Source: Pycnococcus provasolii
Taxonomy: Eukaryota > Chlorophyta > Pseudoscourfieldiophyceae > Pseudoscourfieldiales > Pycnococcaceae
Assembly: GCA_938743325.2 (NCBI GenBank)
Contig: OW568869.1
Coordinates: 682,001-746,000, forward strand
DNA: 64,000 nucleotides
Reading direction: 5' to 3'
Shown here: positions 28,825 through 39,331 of the stretch, piece after piece
Position numbering within the stretch: position 1 is the first letter of the stretch
Layout of the letters: each line of letters starts with the position of its first letter
Translations under genes and position numbers: made by a program
Notes under the pieces: generated by a model
What the model was told of the DNA's origin: nothing
Databases searched by the model: none
What the model saw: only the letters and a program-made list of their open reading frames with translations

Positions 28825-30486
28825 TCATCTGTGTCCCATCGTCATCGTCAAGGACGGCGGAGGCAGCCGTGTCGTCCCGGCAGCAAGACGCAGAGCCTCG
28901 ATCGATGGGTCAGGGGAGACGGTCGCGCGTTGCTGGAAGAAAAATGCACCGCTCTTCCACAGCGCGGGGGACAGCGTGGGTACGTCGTGAACAAAGCTCG
29001 CGTCGACGAGAGGCTGGCCGTTCAGCGGGTTGACGAGTGGCCGTCCACCTGACACGTCGCCGCGCAGGATAGCCTCGTCGCGTTCGCGCTGCTTTTCGTA
29101 CTCCCTCTGCACGCGCTCAAAGCGCTCTTCCGCCGCATCGTACTCCAACGCCGCCTCGTCAGCCTCCTCCTCAGCCTCCTCCGCCGCCTCGAGCTTCTTC
29201 TGCAGCTTCTGCTCAGCCGTCTCCACCACTCTTCCTGGTGGGGGAGGTGGAGGTCCTAGGAGGTCCTTTGGCGGCGGCGGCGGCGGCAAGCCCGGCGAAT
29301 CGGCGTGGAGCATGTTCGCTGATGTCTTTTTCCGCTTTGCTGGCGGCGCGGGCGGCGGTGTGCCCTGCACATCGTAGTCGTCCTCGTCGTCCTCGTCATC
29401 CATCATCCACTGTCCCTTGCGCTTCGCCTCGTTCAGATCGGCCATGGATAGTCCCGCACGTGCCCACTCTCTTTCAAAAACTGTCTGGCATTTCCGGCAC
29501 ATCCCTCGAATCACGGCGTCCTCGACGTTGTACGTGAAGCAGTTGTGCCATACGAGCGCGACATCCTTGAGCACGTCTCCAGGCGTTTTGTACTTGATGG
29601 TGTGCCATCCCTTCGTTCGTCCTTTTTCAAGCTCCTTGATTATGGTGCCAAGGTCCATAGGCTGTTTGATGACGTCGAAGTAGTCGGGTATGCCAAGCTC
29701 CACTGGGTCGACGGGTTCCGCGAATATGCCAGCCTCCGGCTCACGCAGTGTTGCTTTGACAGCCTTAAGTGCAAATTGAAGTTTGCTTGCCAATGCGTCT
29801 TGCGGCGTTTTCGGCTTCTTCGCCATCTGCTTCGTGCTTGCGAAGCTACCAGGCAATTCGATATTCGCTTGTTTACGTTCCCGCTGCTGGTGTGGGGGTG
29901 TGGCGGCGTTCGCCGGCTGTGCAGCTGCTCTAGCTTCTCTCGTGCTTCCGCCGGCTTTGATGATGACTCTGGTACCTGCAGCGCCTGGCTTTGCTGGCTG
30001 TGAAGATGCCTTCGCGGCGGCTCGCTCTTGCTTTGCCCACAACGCAGGCGCCTGTGACGCGTCCCTTCCCGTGGCTTTGCGCCATAGGTTGCGCCACTTC
30101 ATTTGGATCGACGCGCCAGCCATGTAGACGGGGTCGCCTTTGTTGTTGTACAGGAGGCAGTTTAGGAACACCTGCTCGACGTCGGCTTCGAACGCGACGA
30201 TTGACGTGTACGGGTTCTGCTGCTGCGATGACTTCTTGGTCTTCTGGACGCCAGAAGACCCCAGAGAGAGTGTTGCGTTCAAGCGCGTGCGTATGGTGCC
30301 GAGGTCCATGGGTCGCTTGACGACGTCGAGGTAGTCGAAGAGGCCGAGCCCCTCGACGTCGACGGGTTCGTTGAAGAGCGTTATGGAGTCGTCGTCTTTC
30401 ATGAGCACAGAGAGCACCGAGGACGCGTCGCGGTACAGCTTCGCGGAGGCTTGGGCGGAGGCATCCTTCCCGCCGGCGCCGGCCAT
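28825..30486 (-). CDS. Double-bromodomain chromatin reader
   Basis: A 553-residue protein, ATG at 30484-30486. Bromodomain 1 spans about 12-137, with VVKRPMDLGTI at 55-65 and the acetyl-lysine-binding asparagine at Y113-N114 or N115. Bromodomain 2 spans about 234-345, with VIKQPMDLGTI at 272-282 and Y319-N320. Both keep the ZA-loop PMDLGTI signature typical of BET and plant GTE proteins. After them come an acidic patch, polyproline runs and a Glu/Ala-rich coiled coil (about 440-490). I do not find an extra-terminal (NET) domain, so it is not a canonical BET protein. It is expected to bind acetylated histones in transcription regulation. Confidence 0.93.
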   Translation of the reverse strand: MAGAGGKDASAQASAKLYRDASSVLSVLMKDDDSITLFNEPVDVEGLGLFDYLDVVKRPMDLGTIRTRLNATLSLGSSGVQKTKKSSQQQNPYTSIVAFEADVEQVFLNCLLYNNKGDPVYMAGASIQMKWRNLWRKATGRDASQAPALWAKQERAAAKASSQPAKPGAAGTRVIIKAGGSTREARAAAQPANAATPPHQQRERKQANIELPGSFASTKQMAKKPKTPQDALASKLQFALKAVKATLREPEAGIFAEPVDPVELGIPDYFDVIKQPMDLGTIIKELEKGRTKGWHTIKYKTPGDVLKDVALVWHNCFTYNVEDAVIRGMCRKCQTVFEREWARAGLSMADLNEAKRKGQWMMDDEDDEDDYDVQGTPPPAPPAKRKKTSANMLHADSPGLPPPPPPKDLLGPPPPPPGRVVETAEQKLQKKLEAAEEAEEEADEAALEYDAAEERFERVQREYEKQRERDEAILRGDVSGGRPLVNPLNGQPLVDASFVHDVPTLSPALWKSGAFFFQQRATVSPDPSIEALRLAAGTTRLPPPSLTMTMGHR

Positions 30487-31024
30487 GGCACCCAGGTGTT
30501 TGAAAACGAATTACCAAACGGACTGGTTTTCGAACGCAAATCTCCCGAACCCTAAGTACTACCTACCCGGTAACCCTAACCCTAACCCTAATCCTAATCC
30601 TACTCCCTTAAAAATTTGAGCTGGCAGGGAGAATAGGGGTCACCCTCACCTCTCACTTTCTCAGGGCGAAAAGTATGTACTGTACCACCCGGTTGGTTGC
30701 CGGTATGTTACCGTACAAGTGGAAAGGTCAATGTCACACACTGCTAACTTTACCGGGTAGTCGGGTACCAATAGCCATACTGTACCACAACAGGCTTGCT
30801 AACCTAGCTACGATAGTACTACTTCGTATAGCACTTACGGTACCTGTACTTCTTCGGAGTTCTCGAGTGATGTCGGAGTTCTTCGCAGAGGAGAGAGAAG
30901 GCATTACTAGTACTACTGTAAGGGAGTCAGTCTCATATGGTGGTATGTACTATGTACTGTAGTTGGTTATCGTAGGAGAAAGAAAAGATTGAATTATTGG
31001 ATTCCAATTATTTGTACGGGTGTG
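30487..31024. other. Intergenic region with telomere-like tract and GTAC-rich segment
   Basis: Lies upstream of the bromodomain gene and downstream of SPB1. It holds the tract at 30571-30600. An A/T-richer stretch with many GTAC/GGTAC sites follows (about 30670-30970). No frame of coding character. Confidence 0.5.
30571..30600. repeat. Interstitial telomere-like tract (CCCTAA)
   Basis: Three perfect CCCTAA units followed by two TCCTAA variants on the plus strand. It lies about 85 bp upstream of the bromodomain ATG, so the tract reads TTAGGG in the gene's sense. Confidence 0.92.
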
Positions 31025-32275
31025 CTATCTTCGGCCGCGTCCGCCCTTCTTGCCGCCTGCAGCCTTGCGCGCCTTATCAGCCTTCTTCCCGCGCGCCTTG
31101 TCCGCGCGCTGGCGACGGTCCACCATCCGGCCAGTCGAGCCGTTCACCTTGGGAGCCACACCGCCTTTCTTTGCAACAATGTGCGCACCCTTCTTGTCCT
31201 TCTTCTTGTCATCGCCGCCGCGGCCCTTGCGAGTGACGTTCCGCGCCTTGGAGTATAGCGACGCAATCTCGCGCTGCTGGGAGCGCTTGGACATGTCGTC
31301 GTTGTTCGCAATCACGTTCGCTTTCTTGATGGCGGCGTCCATCGCCTTGCGAACCTTCATCTTTTTGCGCATCTTCGCCTCCACGATCTTCTTCGGGGTC
31401 TTCGCGTCGACGTCGCGCAGCTCCGCCTTCATCGCCTCCACCTCCTCCTTAGTGATTGGCTTGTTCGCAAAGTAATGCTTGCGCTGATCTTCCGCAAACC
31501 AAGCTGGCATGTTTTCCAAATCGTCCGCCGTGTTGTAGCGATTGTACCCAGCATCGAGCAATTCGTATCGATCTTTCTTCGAACGCTTCATGCGCTTTGC
31601 CATTGCCAGCGTCTCCGCCTGTGCATTTGGCCCGAGGCTTGCCCAATACCTGTCTGCATCCGCCTCGGAGCGAATCTCATTCGGGTCGTCGTCGCCTTCC
31701 TCGCTCGAAGTCGAATCATCCGAATCCGAGTCGTCGTTCTCGTCATATCCACGCAGCGCCACACCGTCTTCGTCGTCGCCATCCTCGTCATCGTCCGAGG
31801 AGTCGTCATCGCGCGCAGTGCCACGACCAGCATCTCGTAGCGTGTTGCGTGGCACAACCTCGAACGACGAGTCTGCCTTCCTCTTCTTCCCAGCCACAGC
31901 TTTGAAGTCATCTTCATCGTCGTCCTCCATTGCCGCGGGTGCCGGCGCAACCTTGGTCTTCGACTTTTTCGCAGGTGTGATCACCCGCACGGCTGGCTCC
32001 TCCTCCTCCTCCTCCTCCTCCTCCTCCTCCTCGTCATCGTCAATGTCGTCCATGCCACGAAAGAGATCCTGGCTAAACCAGCGTTCAGCCGCACGCTGTG
32101 CAGCATCACCGTCATCTCCCGTCGTGAGGCGTCCTGCACGCTTTGGGTCGAAGCCAACAATCAAACCTCCACCTTGCTTCTCGCGAACCATTTGCTTGGC
32201 CTGCTTCCGCGCCTCCGCCGTCGCGTGAGCAAGTGCCCGTCCCCCATCTCGCGTGGTGGCGATGTCGCCGCCGCC

Positions 32276-32316
<41 letters not shown>

Positions 32317-33895
32317 GCGTAGCACGACGACGAGCAGCAGCTTCTACATCGTCACGTCCCACAGTCTTGTCTCCTCGCTTGCGACGGTAAGATGCCCACA
32401 ACAGCTCGAGCTGATCGTCCATTTCCTCGTCCATGAGGTCCTTTCCTGGCGCAACGCCCTCGTCCACGTCGTCGTCGTCCAGCTCGTCTTCCGCGCCGTC
32501 GAGACGATCCATGTGCTCTTCACCGTGGACCATGCTTAGCTTGAATAGACCATCGTTCTGCCCGAGGTATGGGTCATCTTCCATCGCAGCCTCGCGCAGA
32601 GCTTTCGACGGATGGCCGGTTGCCAGGGCAAGCTTCGCTGCACGCTCGTAAGCCTTCCGCCTCGTCTTCTTGGCAAGCTTCGCCTGTCGTCTCTCCCGTG
32701 CATCCGCCTCAGCCATGAGCGACGAAAGCTTCCCGTCATCCCTAGCCTGTACATCCTCCTCACCTTCCTCTTCCTCCTCTTCCTCCTCTCCTTCGTCGTC
32801 ACTGCCGTCCTGCTCATCCTTCTGCGGAGCATGCTTCTTCTTCGCCTCCAGGGCGGCAGTTCGAACTTTTGCACGCCACTTCAACAGCGCCTTGAATTCC
32901 GATTTGCCGAGAACTCGCAAGTCCTCGCACAGTGCCCGAATCTCACTATCCGTCGCAGCGTGCGCCTCGATGGCGCGCTGCGCGTCGGCATCTCCCGGAT
33001 CGGAAATGTCGTCCGCGCACTTGCGAAGTAGGAAAGACGTGTGCACGCCAAGCTTCTCCACTGGCGTATGAGCAAGCACAAAGTGCACAGCGGGCAGCTT
33101 CTTCTCGAACGTTAGGATTCCGTCCTCGTATCCGGCGCGGTGCTTCTTCTGCTTGTCCTTCTTGTGGAAGACGTCCACCACCTTGTCCGCGGCGTGACCT
33201 TCGGCATCAGCGGCACCTCCCTCAACGTTCGCGAATAGGTGCTTCGGGTCCAGAAGCCGCGGGTCAATCACGCTCGGCTTTTTGTATCCTCGACAGACGA
33301 AGTAGATCTCTGCGGATGTGTTTCTACTGGCAATGGGCTTGGTCACGAACACGTTTTCGAACAGTTGCTCGCACGCGTAGCGCAGCGCATTGTGGTCAGA
33401 GCTCCTGAATATCTTCGTGACGAACCACCCACCCGAGTCAAGGAAGATGGTGGCTAGCTTGAGACTCTGCAGCGACAGCAGAATCTGCGAATATGCCTCC
33501 GACGCGAACGCGCCTCCGACGTTCGGCGCACCGTCGTGTATGACGACGTCGCACCCGTTTGGGAATTCTTTCCTCAGCCTGGCGAGGCACCGCGCCGAGT
33601 AGATGTCCTCCGCGAATGCGACGACACCTGGTATTTTCCGAATTGGGCACAAGTCGACACCTACGACTGTGCACGCCATGGGTGCCACCTTGCGAGCGAC
33701 TTGAAGCCATCCTCCCGGCGCCGCGCACAGGTCCATGACTCCTTTCTTCGCGGTGTTGAGAAAGTTGTGCTGTTTGTTGAGTTGTATGAGCTTGAACGCC
33801 GCACGCGAGCGGTAGCCCTGCTCCTTGGCGAGCTTGTAGAAGCGGTCGAGGCGGTGCTTGCCCTTCGCTTTCTTGTCGGAAGTGCCGCCCGCCAT
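31025..33895 (-). CDS. SPB1: Spb1/FtsJ3 nucleolar rRNA 2'-O-methyltransferase
   Basis: A 956-residue protein starting MAGGTSDKK at the ATG at 33893-33895. The N-terminal FtsJ/RrmJ domain has the SAM motif DLCAAPGGW (55-63) and the K-D-K-E catalytic tetrad: K35, D121, K161 and E196. A middle region of acidic and coiled-coil segments matches the DUF3381/Spb1 middle part. A basic C-terminal Spb1_C region follows, with PAWFAEDQRKHYF and MKVRKAMDAAIKKA. In yeast the enzyme methylates a guanosine in the large-subunit rRNA A-loop and is needed for 60S assembly in the nucleolus. All catalytic residues are present. It diverges from the alpha-solenoid gene across a 373-bp promoter region. Confidence 0.95.
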
Positions 33896-34268
33896 GGTGG
33901 CACTAGTGATGCGAAGGAGTTGTGGATTATTTATTAGGATGAGAGAGGGCCGCCGCCGCCGCCGCAAACCCAAAAAAGCAAAGGGTCCGGTCCGAAGTCG
34001 CAAACCTATACCTATACCAAAGAGAAAGAAAGGGGCAGATGATTCGATGATTGGGGGTTATTAAATAGAGAATCCCGGGAATTAGAATTTACAATGCTTC
34101 TCCCAAACCCCGAAAGAAACGCGGCTTTGCTTTTCCGGACGTGTTTTATTTTGTTTTTGGCCTGCTTTGCTTGGCCTGCTTCGCTGTCCCTCTGTTGTTT
34201 TGCTTTTGGCGCCCCGTTTGGAATTTCGACCTGGAAAATAATACTACGATAGTTTCCATCTGACAGAT
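33896..34268. other. Divergent promoter region of SPB1 and alpha-solenoid genes
   Basis: Contains GCCGCC repeats (about 33948-33966) and a segment of repeated TTTTGCTTTT and GGCCTGCTT words (about 34125-34205). No gene seen. Confidence 0.45.
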
Positions 34269-36650
34269 ATGGCTGCTGACCTCGACCTCGCCGACGCTGC
34301 TCTTGCGATACATACCAACGCTCACCGTCTTGTAGCACCGTCATCCTCGCTCATCCTTGGAGGAGATCCTTCTGGAGCATCATCATTCGAGCACGTCCAA
34401 TCAGCATTGCACACGATCAAAACATACCTCTCCGTCTCCATAAAAGCATCGCAGCCGTCTCCTGAGATATCCGCGTCCATACCAGCAGTCACGCAGGCTC
34501 TATGCGCGCTCGTCGCATCCATCACGATGCCGCCACCTTCGACATCAAACGACGATGCAGCCGCAGCTGCCATCAAGAAGCTCGTACTGGAAACGTCAGA
34601 CATCATCAAAGGTCCACTCGTGCGCGCATCTCTAGCCGCGGAACACACAGCCGTGGGAACAGCCGCGGAGCTCCTCAAGCTGTGGGAAACGCGCGTCAAA
34701 AGCGCAAAGGCGCCATCATTCGTCGTGCTGAACGCAATCTGGCGGGCTCTGCTCGTGCTGCTGACACAAGACCAGGGTGCCACACCTTGGAAGGCTCTGG
34801 ACGGAAACGTGCACGCGCGCGCCCTGTCGGACGACGCCATCCTCCGTGGCGACAACGACGCCGCCGCAACGGAAACAAACGGTGGCGCATTCGTCGCGCA
34901 AAAATGCCTCGCAGACTCGCTGTATCGACTGCAAACCGTGCTGCTGGCACAAGGACGTCCGCTTGACAACGCACAGGCGAAGCTCGCGGCTTTCTGGGCG
35001 CAGGCTGTGGGCAAAATAGCCGCCGCTTGGCCTGCGCTTGCATGGAGCCAGGCGGGCGCAATGACCGACGTGGGCGCACTTCTCTGCGCGGCGGTGGCAG
35101 CCCCGAACAGCGACAGCGTTGTCGTCGACACGCTGCAAACGAAGGCGCTGCTGCCACTGCACCGCGCGTTCGCCGGCGCGATCGCGGCAACCATTCGGCA
35201 CAGCCGGCCTGAAATTCAAAAGGCTATGCTCTTCCGTGCACTGCTCGGCAACAGTCGCGCAGCGCCGGTGGCTGCACGCCTTGCATCCGCTGCATCCGTG
35301 CTGACGATTGCGGTGAACACGGTCGATCACCCGCTCGCACCCGAGCACGCCGTCTCTGCACTCGCTGTCATGTCGCGCTGGGCAGGAGAGGATGTGCACG
35401 CGACGACGCAGTCGAAGGCTGAAAGCCTGAGCTTGTACAGCCAGGTGGTGAGCACAGCTGTTCTACTCGCGCTCCATGCATGGGATGCCCCAGGTGGCGT
35501 GGGTTGCCGCGCCCTCGAAAGGTGGCTCATGTTCGACTGCGCTTCTCAGGGTGCATTCGCCGCACCCATCGCCGCGGACATCTGGCATGCCCTCGCAAAC
35601 CGGAGGCTCTCCGCGAAAACGATCGCTCCGTATCTGCTCGTCATCACGCAGGCGCTCGCGCGTGCCATAGGATCAGGCGTCAACCTCGCAGTCGACGCCG
35701 TGAGCGATCCTCGCATTTGCCACCTCGTGCTCGCGGCAGGTGTGCTCGTCACGCAGTGCAAATGCGAGGCAACATGCGCGTGGTTTGCCGACGACGTGCT
35801 ACGACAGACGGTCGAGCAGGCAGCTACGTGCGGTGACGTAAAAGCCTGGGACGCCGCGTGCGCCGCCGCGACACTGCTCGATCACCTCGCAGCAATGCGC
35901 GTGACGCCCGCACAGCGCGCCGCAGGCGCAGCCGCGTCGATGGCGGGAGGCGTGCTGCGAAGAGGGGCGGCCATGCGACCTCACTCGGTGGTGGGTGCCT
36001 TCCGCGTCACCGCGATGCTTGCATGCCACTTGGACAGCGCTGGCCCTGCCCCAGTAACGGATTGGGGAGTGGGTGACCGTGCGATGTGTTTTTCCGCATG
36101 CGAACGAGTCATCATGCAGGCTGTGCAGGACGATGATCACAGCATGGGAGCATCAGCGCCGGATGCACCGTCAGCCGCACTGGAATGCTACGCTCGGCTT
36201 TGGATGAGTGCCAAGTGCTTGGCGGATGAGCCGAAGCGTGGTGCACCCGTGTTTGCCGTCGCCGATGCAATCGAACAGCTCGTCGAAAGGACCGCTTCGC
36301 CACCCGCACGTGTGAATGCCGCACTGCGAGCTTTGATTGCGAGCGCCTTTGGCGCACATCTCTTGACGTCGGACAATGCAGCCACTCTGGCGCCCGAAGC
36401 AAAATCGTCCGTACGCAGAGCGTGGCAATTACTTATGAATCCAATGATTTCAGAAAATATGCCAGGAGGACAGTCACTGCTCATGCACGCCGCCGTATCG
36501 CGGCTCGTGTATTTTTCCCGCCAGCCGTACGCGGCATGCGTGGACGAGCGAGACGTGCGAGAGCTCCGGCCGGAAGGACTTCGCGAAGATCCAAACTGCG
36601 CGCAAGCCTTTGCGAAGATCACGCGTGCACTGCTCTCAGCGAGCACATGA
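34269..36650 (+). CDS. Alanine-rich alpha-solenoid protein, function not recognised
   Basis: A 793-residue protein, ATG at 34269. The whole length is predicted helical, with many short amphipathic Ala/Leu-rich helices (for example LNAIWRALLVLLTQDQG and MFRALLGNSRAAPVAARL). There is no low-complexity tail, as in HEAT-type solenoids. No catalytic motif is visible. One candidate family is FIRRM/C1orf112 (a FIGNL1 partner in recombination), which is a similarly sized all-helical protein, but I cannot support that by motif. It is divergent with SPB1 and convergent with the next gene (76-bp gap). Confidence 0.78.
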   Translation: MAADLDLADAALAIHTNAHRLVAPSSSLILGGDPSGASSFEHVQSALHTIKTYLSVSIKASQPSPEISASIPAVTQALCALVASITMPPPSTSNDDAAAAAIKKLVLETSDIIKGPLVRASLAAEHTAVGTAAELLKLWETRVKSAKAPSFVVLNAIWRALLVLLTQDQGATPWKALDGNVHARALSDDAILRGDNDAAATETNGGAFVAQKCLADSLYRLQTVLLAQGRPLDNAQAKLAAFWAQAVGKIAAAWPALAWSQAGAMTDVGALLCAAVAAPNSDSVVVDTLQTKALLPLHRAFAGAIAATIRHSRPEIQKAMLFRALLGNSRAAPVAARLASAASVLTIAVNTVDHPLAPEHAVSALAVMSRWAGEDVHATTQSKAESLSLYSQVVSTAVLLALHAWDAPGGVGCRALERWLMFDCASQGAFAAPIAADIWHALANRRLSAKTIAPYLLVITQALARAIGSGVNLAVDAVSDPRICHLVLAAGVLVTQCKCEATCAWFADDVLRQTVEQAATCGDVKAWDAACAAATLLDHLAAMRVTPAQRAAGAAASMAGGVLRRGAAMRPHSVVGAFRVTAMLACHLDSAGPAPVTDWGVGDRAMCFSACERVIMQAVQDDDHSMGASAPDAPSAALECYARLWMSAKCLADEPKRGAPVFAVADAIEQLVERTASPPARVNAALRALIASAFGAHLLTSDNAATLAPEAKSSVRRAWQLLMNPMISENMPGGQSLLMHAAVSRLVYFSRQPYAACVDERDVRELRPEGLREDPNCAQAFAKITRALLSAST

Positions 36651-36726
36651 AATATAGTGTAACAACAGAATTGCAGACAAATTCATTTTATTTCACTTGT
36701 ATTTCAAATGATATACCCATCACCCT

Positions 36727-37839
36727 TTAGTTCCGTGTATTTCGCGCAGGAGCATCACGCCTGCCAAGACCGCTGCGACGTATCGCGGACGCTTCACCTG
36801 GCCTATGCGGCAGTGGCACACGTACAGTAGGCATCGTCCTCATGCGGCCCCTCGGCGCCTGGCTCAGGAACTTCTTAGCGTCAGCTTGTGATATTGGGTG
36901 CGAGCGCGCGGAGGGCAGAAAGCGACCACCCGGTCCTCTCCTGCCTAAGGTGATTCTCGACGTGGTTCGGTCTCGCCACTGATTTTCCACTTCGCGGTTG
37001 ACCGCGCGCCTGCGCCTTCGCTCACGATCCTCGCGTTCCTCGCGCCTCCTCTCCATCCTCTTCTCTGCCTCCATCCTGCGTAACTCGCGCGGATTCGCAG
37101 CGGCTTCTTCCAGCTCCTTCATCCGGTCCCGGCCGCTCCTCCTCAAGGAAGGTCGATCCCTTCCACGGCCTTTGTCGTCGTCCTTTTCGTCTTCCTTTTT
37201 CGGCTTCGGCTTCGGCTTCGGCGGTGGTGGTCGCCTGAACCCTCTGTTGGAAGCCGCAACTCGCTGTTGCCTCGCCCAGCTCTGGTCGTGTAGGTCTTTG
37301 TCGCTCACAAGCGGTGCCGAGCGTCCCGTCGAAGAAAAACTCGTGGCCAAGCTTCCGTCTTGGGTGCCATTTTGCAGGTAGTATGAGCCACCAAGCAGTA
37401 GAAGGATCAAAGTTAACGCTGCTAGGGGGGCAGTGTGTGGACGCACCTTCTGGTAGTAAGGTGCGATCTGCGGTTGTCCCAGAAGCCACGCGTCCAAGCC
37501 GCGACCCATGCGCTGCGTGAACGCCCACGCGGCTGTTAGCGCCGAAAGGACGGCGGAGCCCACGCCTTGCGCGGTGATTGGTGCGGCGGCCTGCGTTCCA
37601 CTTCCACCCCGAGAGAATACATATTGCGCGAGCGTCGAGGTCTTGGTCACGACAAACTTCAGCGACGACGGGTATAGCGATCGCTGTTCGATGGCGTCGA
37701 GCAGCACGGTGAGCACCGCCGTGAGCGCGAAGACGGACAGCCAGAAGGTTGGCCGCACGACTTGCTCGGTGGCGGAGAGGACGTAGTCGTCGACGAAGTC
37801 GCGCGCCGTCTCGACGAGGTCACTGAGCGACTCCATCAT
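36727..37839 (-). CDS. Two-span membrane protein with basic Arg-rich tail
   Basis: A 370-residue protein starting with two ATGs (37837-37839, 37834-37836). Membrane spans lie at about 32-50 (FWLSVFALTAVLTVLLDAI) and 136-155 (TAPLAALTLILLLLGGSYYL). From about 200 on, the sequence is disordered and highly basic. It contains a PPPPKPKPKPKKEDEKDDD segment and an Arg/Glu-rich helix (MERRREEREDRERRRRR). No family is recognised. The basic tail could bind RNA, acidic lipids or the cytoskeleton. Confidence 0.72.
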   Translation of the reverse strand: MMESLSDLVETARDFVDDYVLSATEQVVRPTFWLSVFALTAVLTVLLDAIEQRSLYPSSLKFVVTKTSTLAQYVFSRGGSGTQAAAPITAQGVGSAVLSALTAAWAFTQRMGRGLDAWLLGQPQIAPYYQKVRPHTAPLAALTLILLLLGGSYYLQNGTQDGSLATSFSSTGRSAPLVSDKDLHDQSWARQQRVAASNRGFRRPPPPKPKPKPKKEDEKDDDKGRGRDRPSLRRSGRDRMKELEEAAANPRELRRMEAEKRMERRREEREDRERRRRRAVNREVENQWRDRTTSRITLGRRGPGGRFLPSARSHPISQADAKKFLSQAPRGRMRTMPTVRVPLPHRPGEASAIRRSGLGRRDAPARNTRN

Positions 37840-38187
37840 CGAATCACTCCCTTACTTAAGTACCTTAAGTAGAACTGCAGCTTAAGGTTTCTTTCACGAG
37901 ATTTGCACAGATGTCCCGATGCGACGCGACGAAGCAAAGAAGCCTACGGGGAAGTCTAACCGTAGGGTAGACTAGTGCTATCTATGAATTAACTATGGAA
38001 CTAGCGTATTTCACACCGTATTAACGTTGTGATCACGTGCCCGAATGCATTGATGCTTGGTACCGTTGGAAATTTCAGACAAAATCCAACATAGAACTGT
38101 CCTCAGAACTGGAGCGAGGGGCTCTTTACCGACCGCCATCGGGGGGAAGATTCCCCAGCTCATCGCCATTTCTCTGTCTGGAGCATC
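37840..38187. other. Divergent intergenic region
   Basis: CTTAAG boxes at 37855-37895 lie just upstream of the membrane-protein ATG. The rest shows nothing recognisable. Confidence 0.4.
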
Positions 38188-38868
38188 ATGCCCTTCGGAT
38201 CAGGTCCCGACAACCCGTCTACGCGCCGCAGCCGTGACTTAAAGGCGTCTAAGGCCAAGAAAAAGCAGCGAGACCGCGCGGCCGCGGCGAGGCGTCAAGA
38301 GAAGCTCGAGGAGAAGCGCCAGGATCCGAGATCACCACCCGTACTCGGGCGCGCCGGTATGCCGAACCTGACAGGACGCGACGTGGAGCAAATGCGAATC
38401 ATGAGGGAAAAGGAGGTCGACACCATCGACATAGCCGCTGGAAAGGGAACGGGCTTGAGCACGGTGAGCCGCAGGCTCAACGGCGACAACCGCGTGACCG
38501 GCCTTAAGGTGGGACGCCCGTTCAAGCTCACGCGTGCACAAGAGGAGAAGATCATGGAACTCCGAAGAAAGGACCCTACCGGCCGGCTTAAGGACGTGAT
38601 CCTCGCGGCGAGGAGGGCGCACATTTCTATCGCACAAGGTGACTCAGGAGGTCGTTTGGTGTGCTTGATATTGCAACGAAACGGCTCGAAAACGCGTGCG
38701 ACGAACGTGTACGCGATGTACGACGAGCGTGTCTGGGGCATGCAAATGGGATTTCGGGACGGCTTGATGTTCGCTTGTGGGGAGGAAAGTGGGATTTTGG
38801 GTTTGGCCGCAAAGATTAGGGGTTTAGCGGCCACTCGGCCGAGTGCGACGTCACGCAGCACATCCTGA
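38188..38868 (+). CDS. Transposase-like helix-turn-helix protein, probably a DNA-transposon remnant
   Basis: A 226-residue frame with ATG at 38188. A basic N-terminus (SRDLKASKAKKKQRDRAAA) precedes two helix-turn-helix-like segments. One is around IDIAAGKGTGLSTVSRRL; the other starts VGRPFKLTRAQEEKIMEL. This pairing is the layout of Tc1/mariner/pogo DNA-binding regions. After about residue 150 similarity to anything I know stops, and no DDE/DDD catalytic core is present. It therefore looks like a truncated transposase or a domesticated DNA-binding protein. Its last codons run into the left boundary of the segmental duplication at 38841, which supports breakage there. Expression is uncertain. 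Confidence 0.5.
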   Translation: MPFGSGPDNPSTRRSRDLKASKAKKKQRDRAAAARRQEKLEEKRQDPRSPPVLGRAGMPNLTGRDVEQMRIMREKEVDTIDIAAGKGTGLSTVSRRLNGDNRVTGLKVGRPFKLTRAQEEKIMELRRKDPTGRLKDVILAARRAHISIAQGDSGGRLVCLILQRNGSKTRATNVYAMYDERVWGMQMGFRDGLMFACGEESGILGLAAKIRGLAATRPSATSRSTS

Positions 38869-39331
38869 ACATCAGGAACACCGACGAGTAGTGTGACAAT
38901 CAATGTAGATTATAGGTAGTGTCCGAAGAGGGCTTCAGCTTGAAGCGTATGGTGTCCGATGCGGAGAGGAGCTGATGATGTTCGTGAGTGAGATGGTTTC
39001 ATAGTCCATCAATCCATTCCCCCCATAAATGCCCGACCCGCCGCTGCTTAAGGAGTTGGTTGAGTCGATGGGGAGCCCCAAATCATTGAACGTGGTCCGA
39101 GGCGGCGGCAGCGCGCGCACCAAGGGCTTCAGCTGACGGTGGGCTCGGTGTGTTCGGGAGAGAATTAATTGAGAAGGCTTACACCTCGATCCGTGGCAAT
39201 CCGCCCGTGAGGAAGCCATCTTCCGTGTCACCCATCTATCTCACCCACCACAAACCAAACAGAGCGCTTTGAACGCGCGGGTGCCGCTGGCGGCTTCTTG
39301 AAAAAAAAAGATAAGGCTGCGATGACTTCAT

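Noticed and set aside
38935-39231. Small minus-strand frame in the duplicated 3' flank, with a relative at 43868-44098
   Set aside because: The two copies differ in frame at both ends, so the protein is not conserved although the DNA is; most likely non-coding flank.
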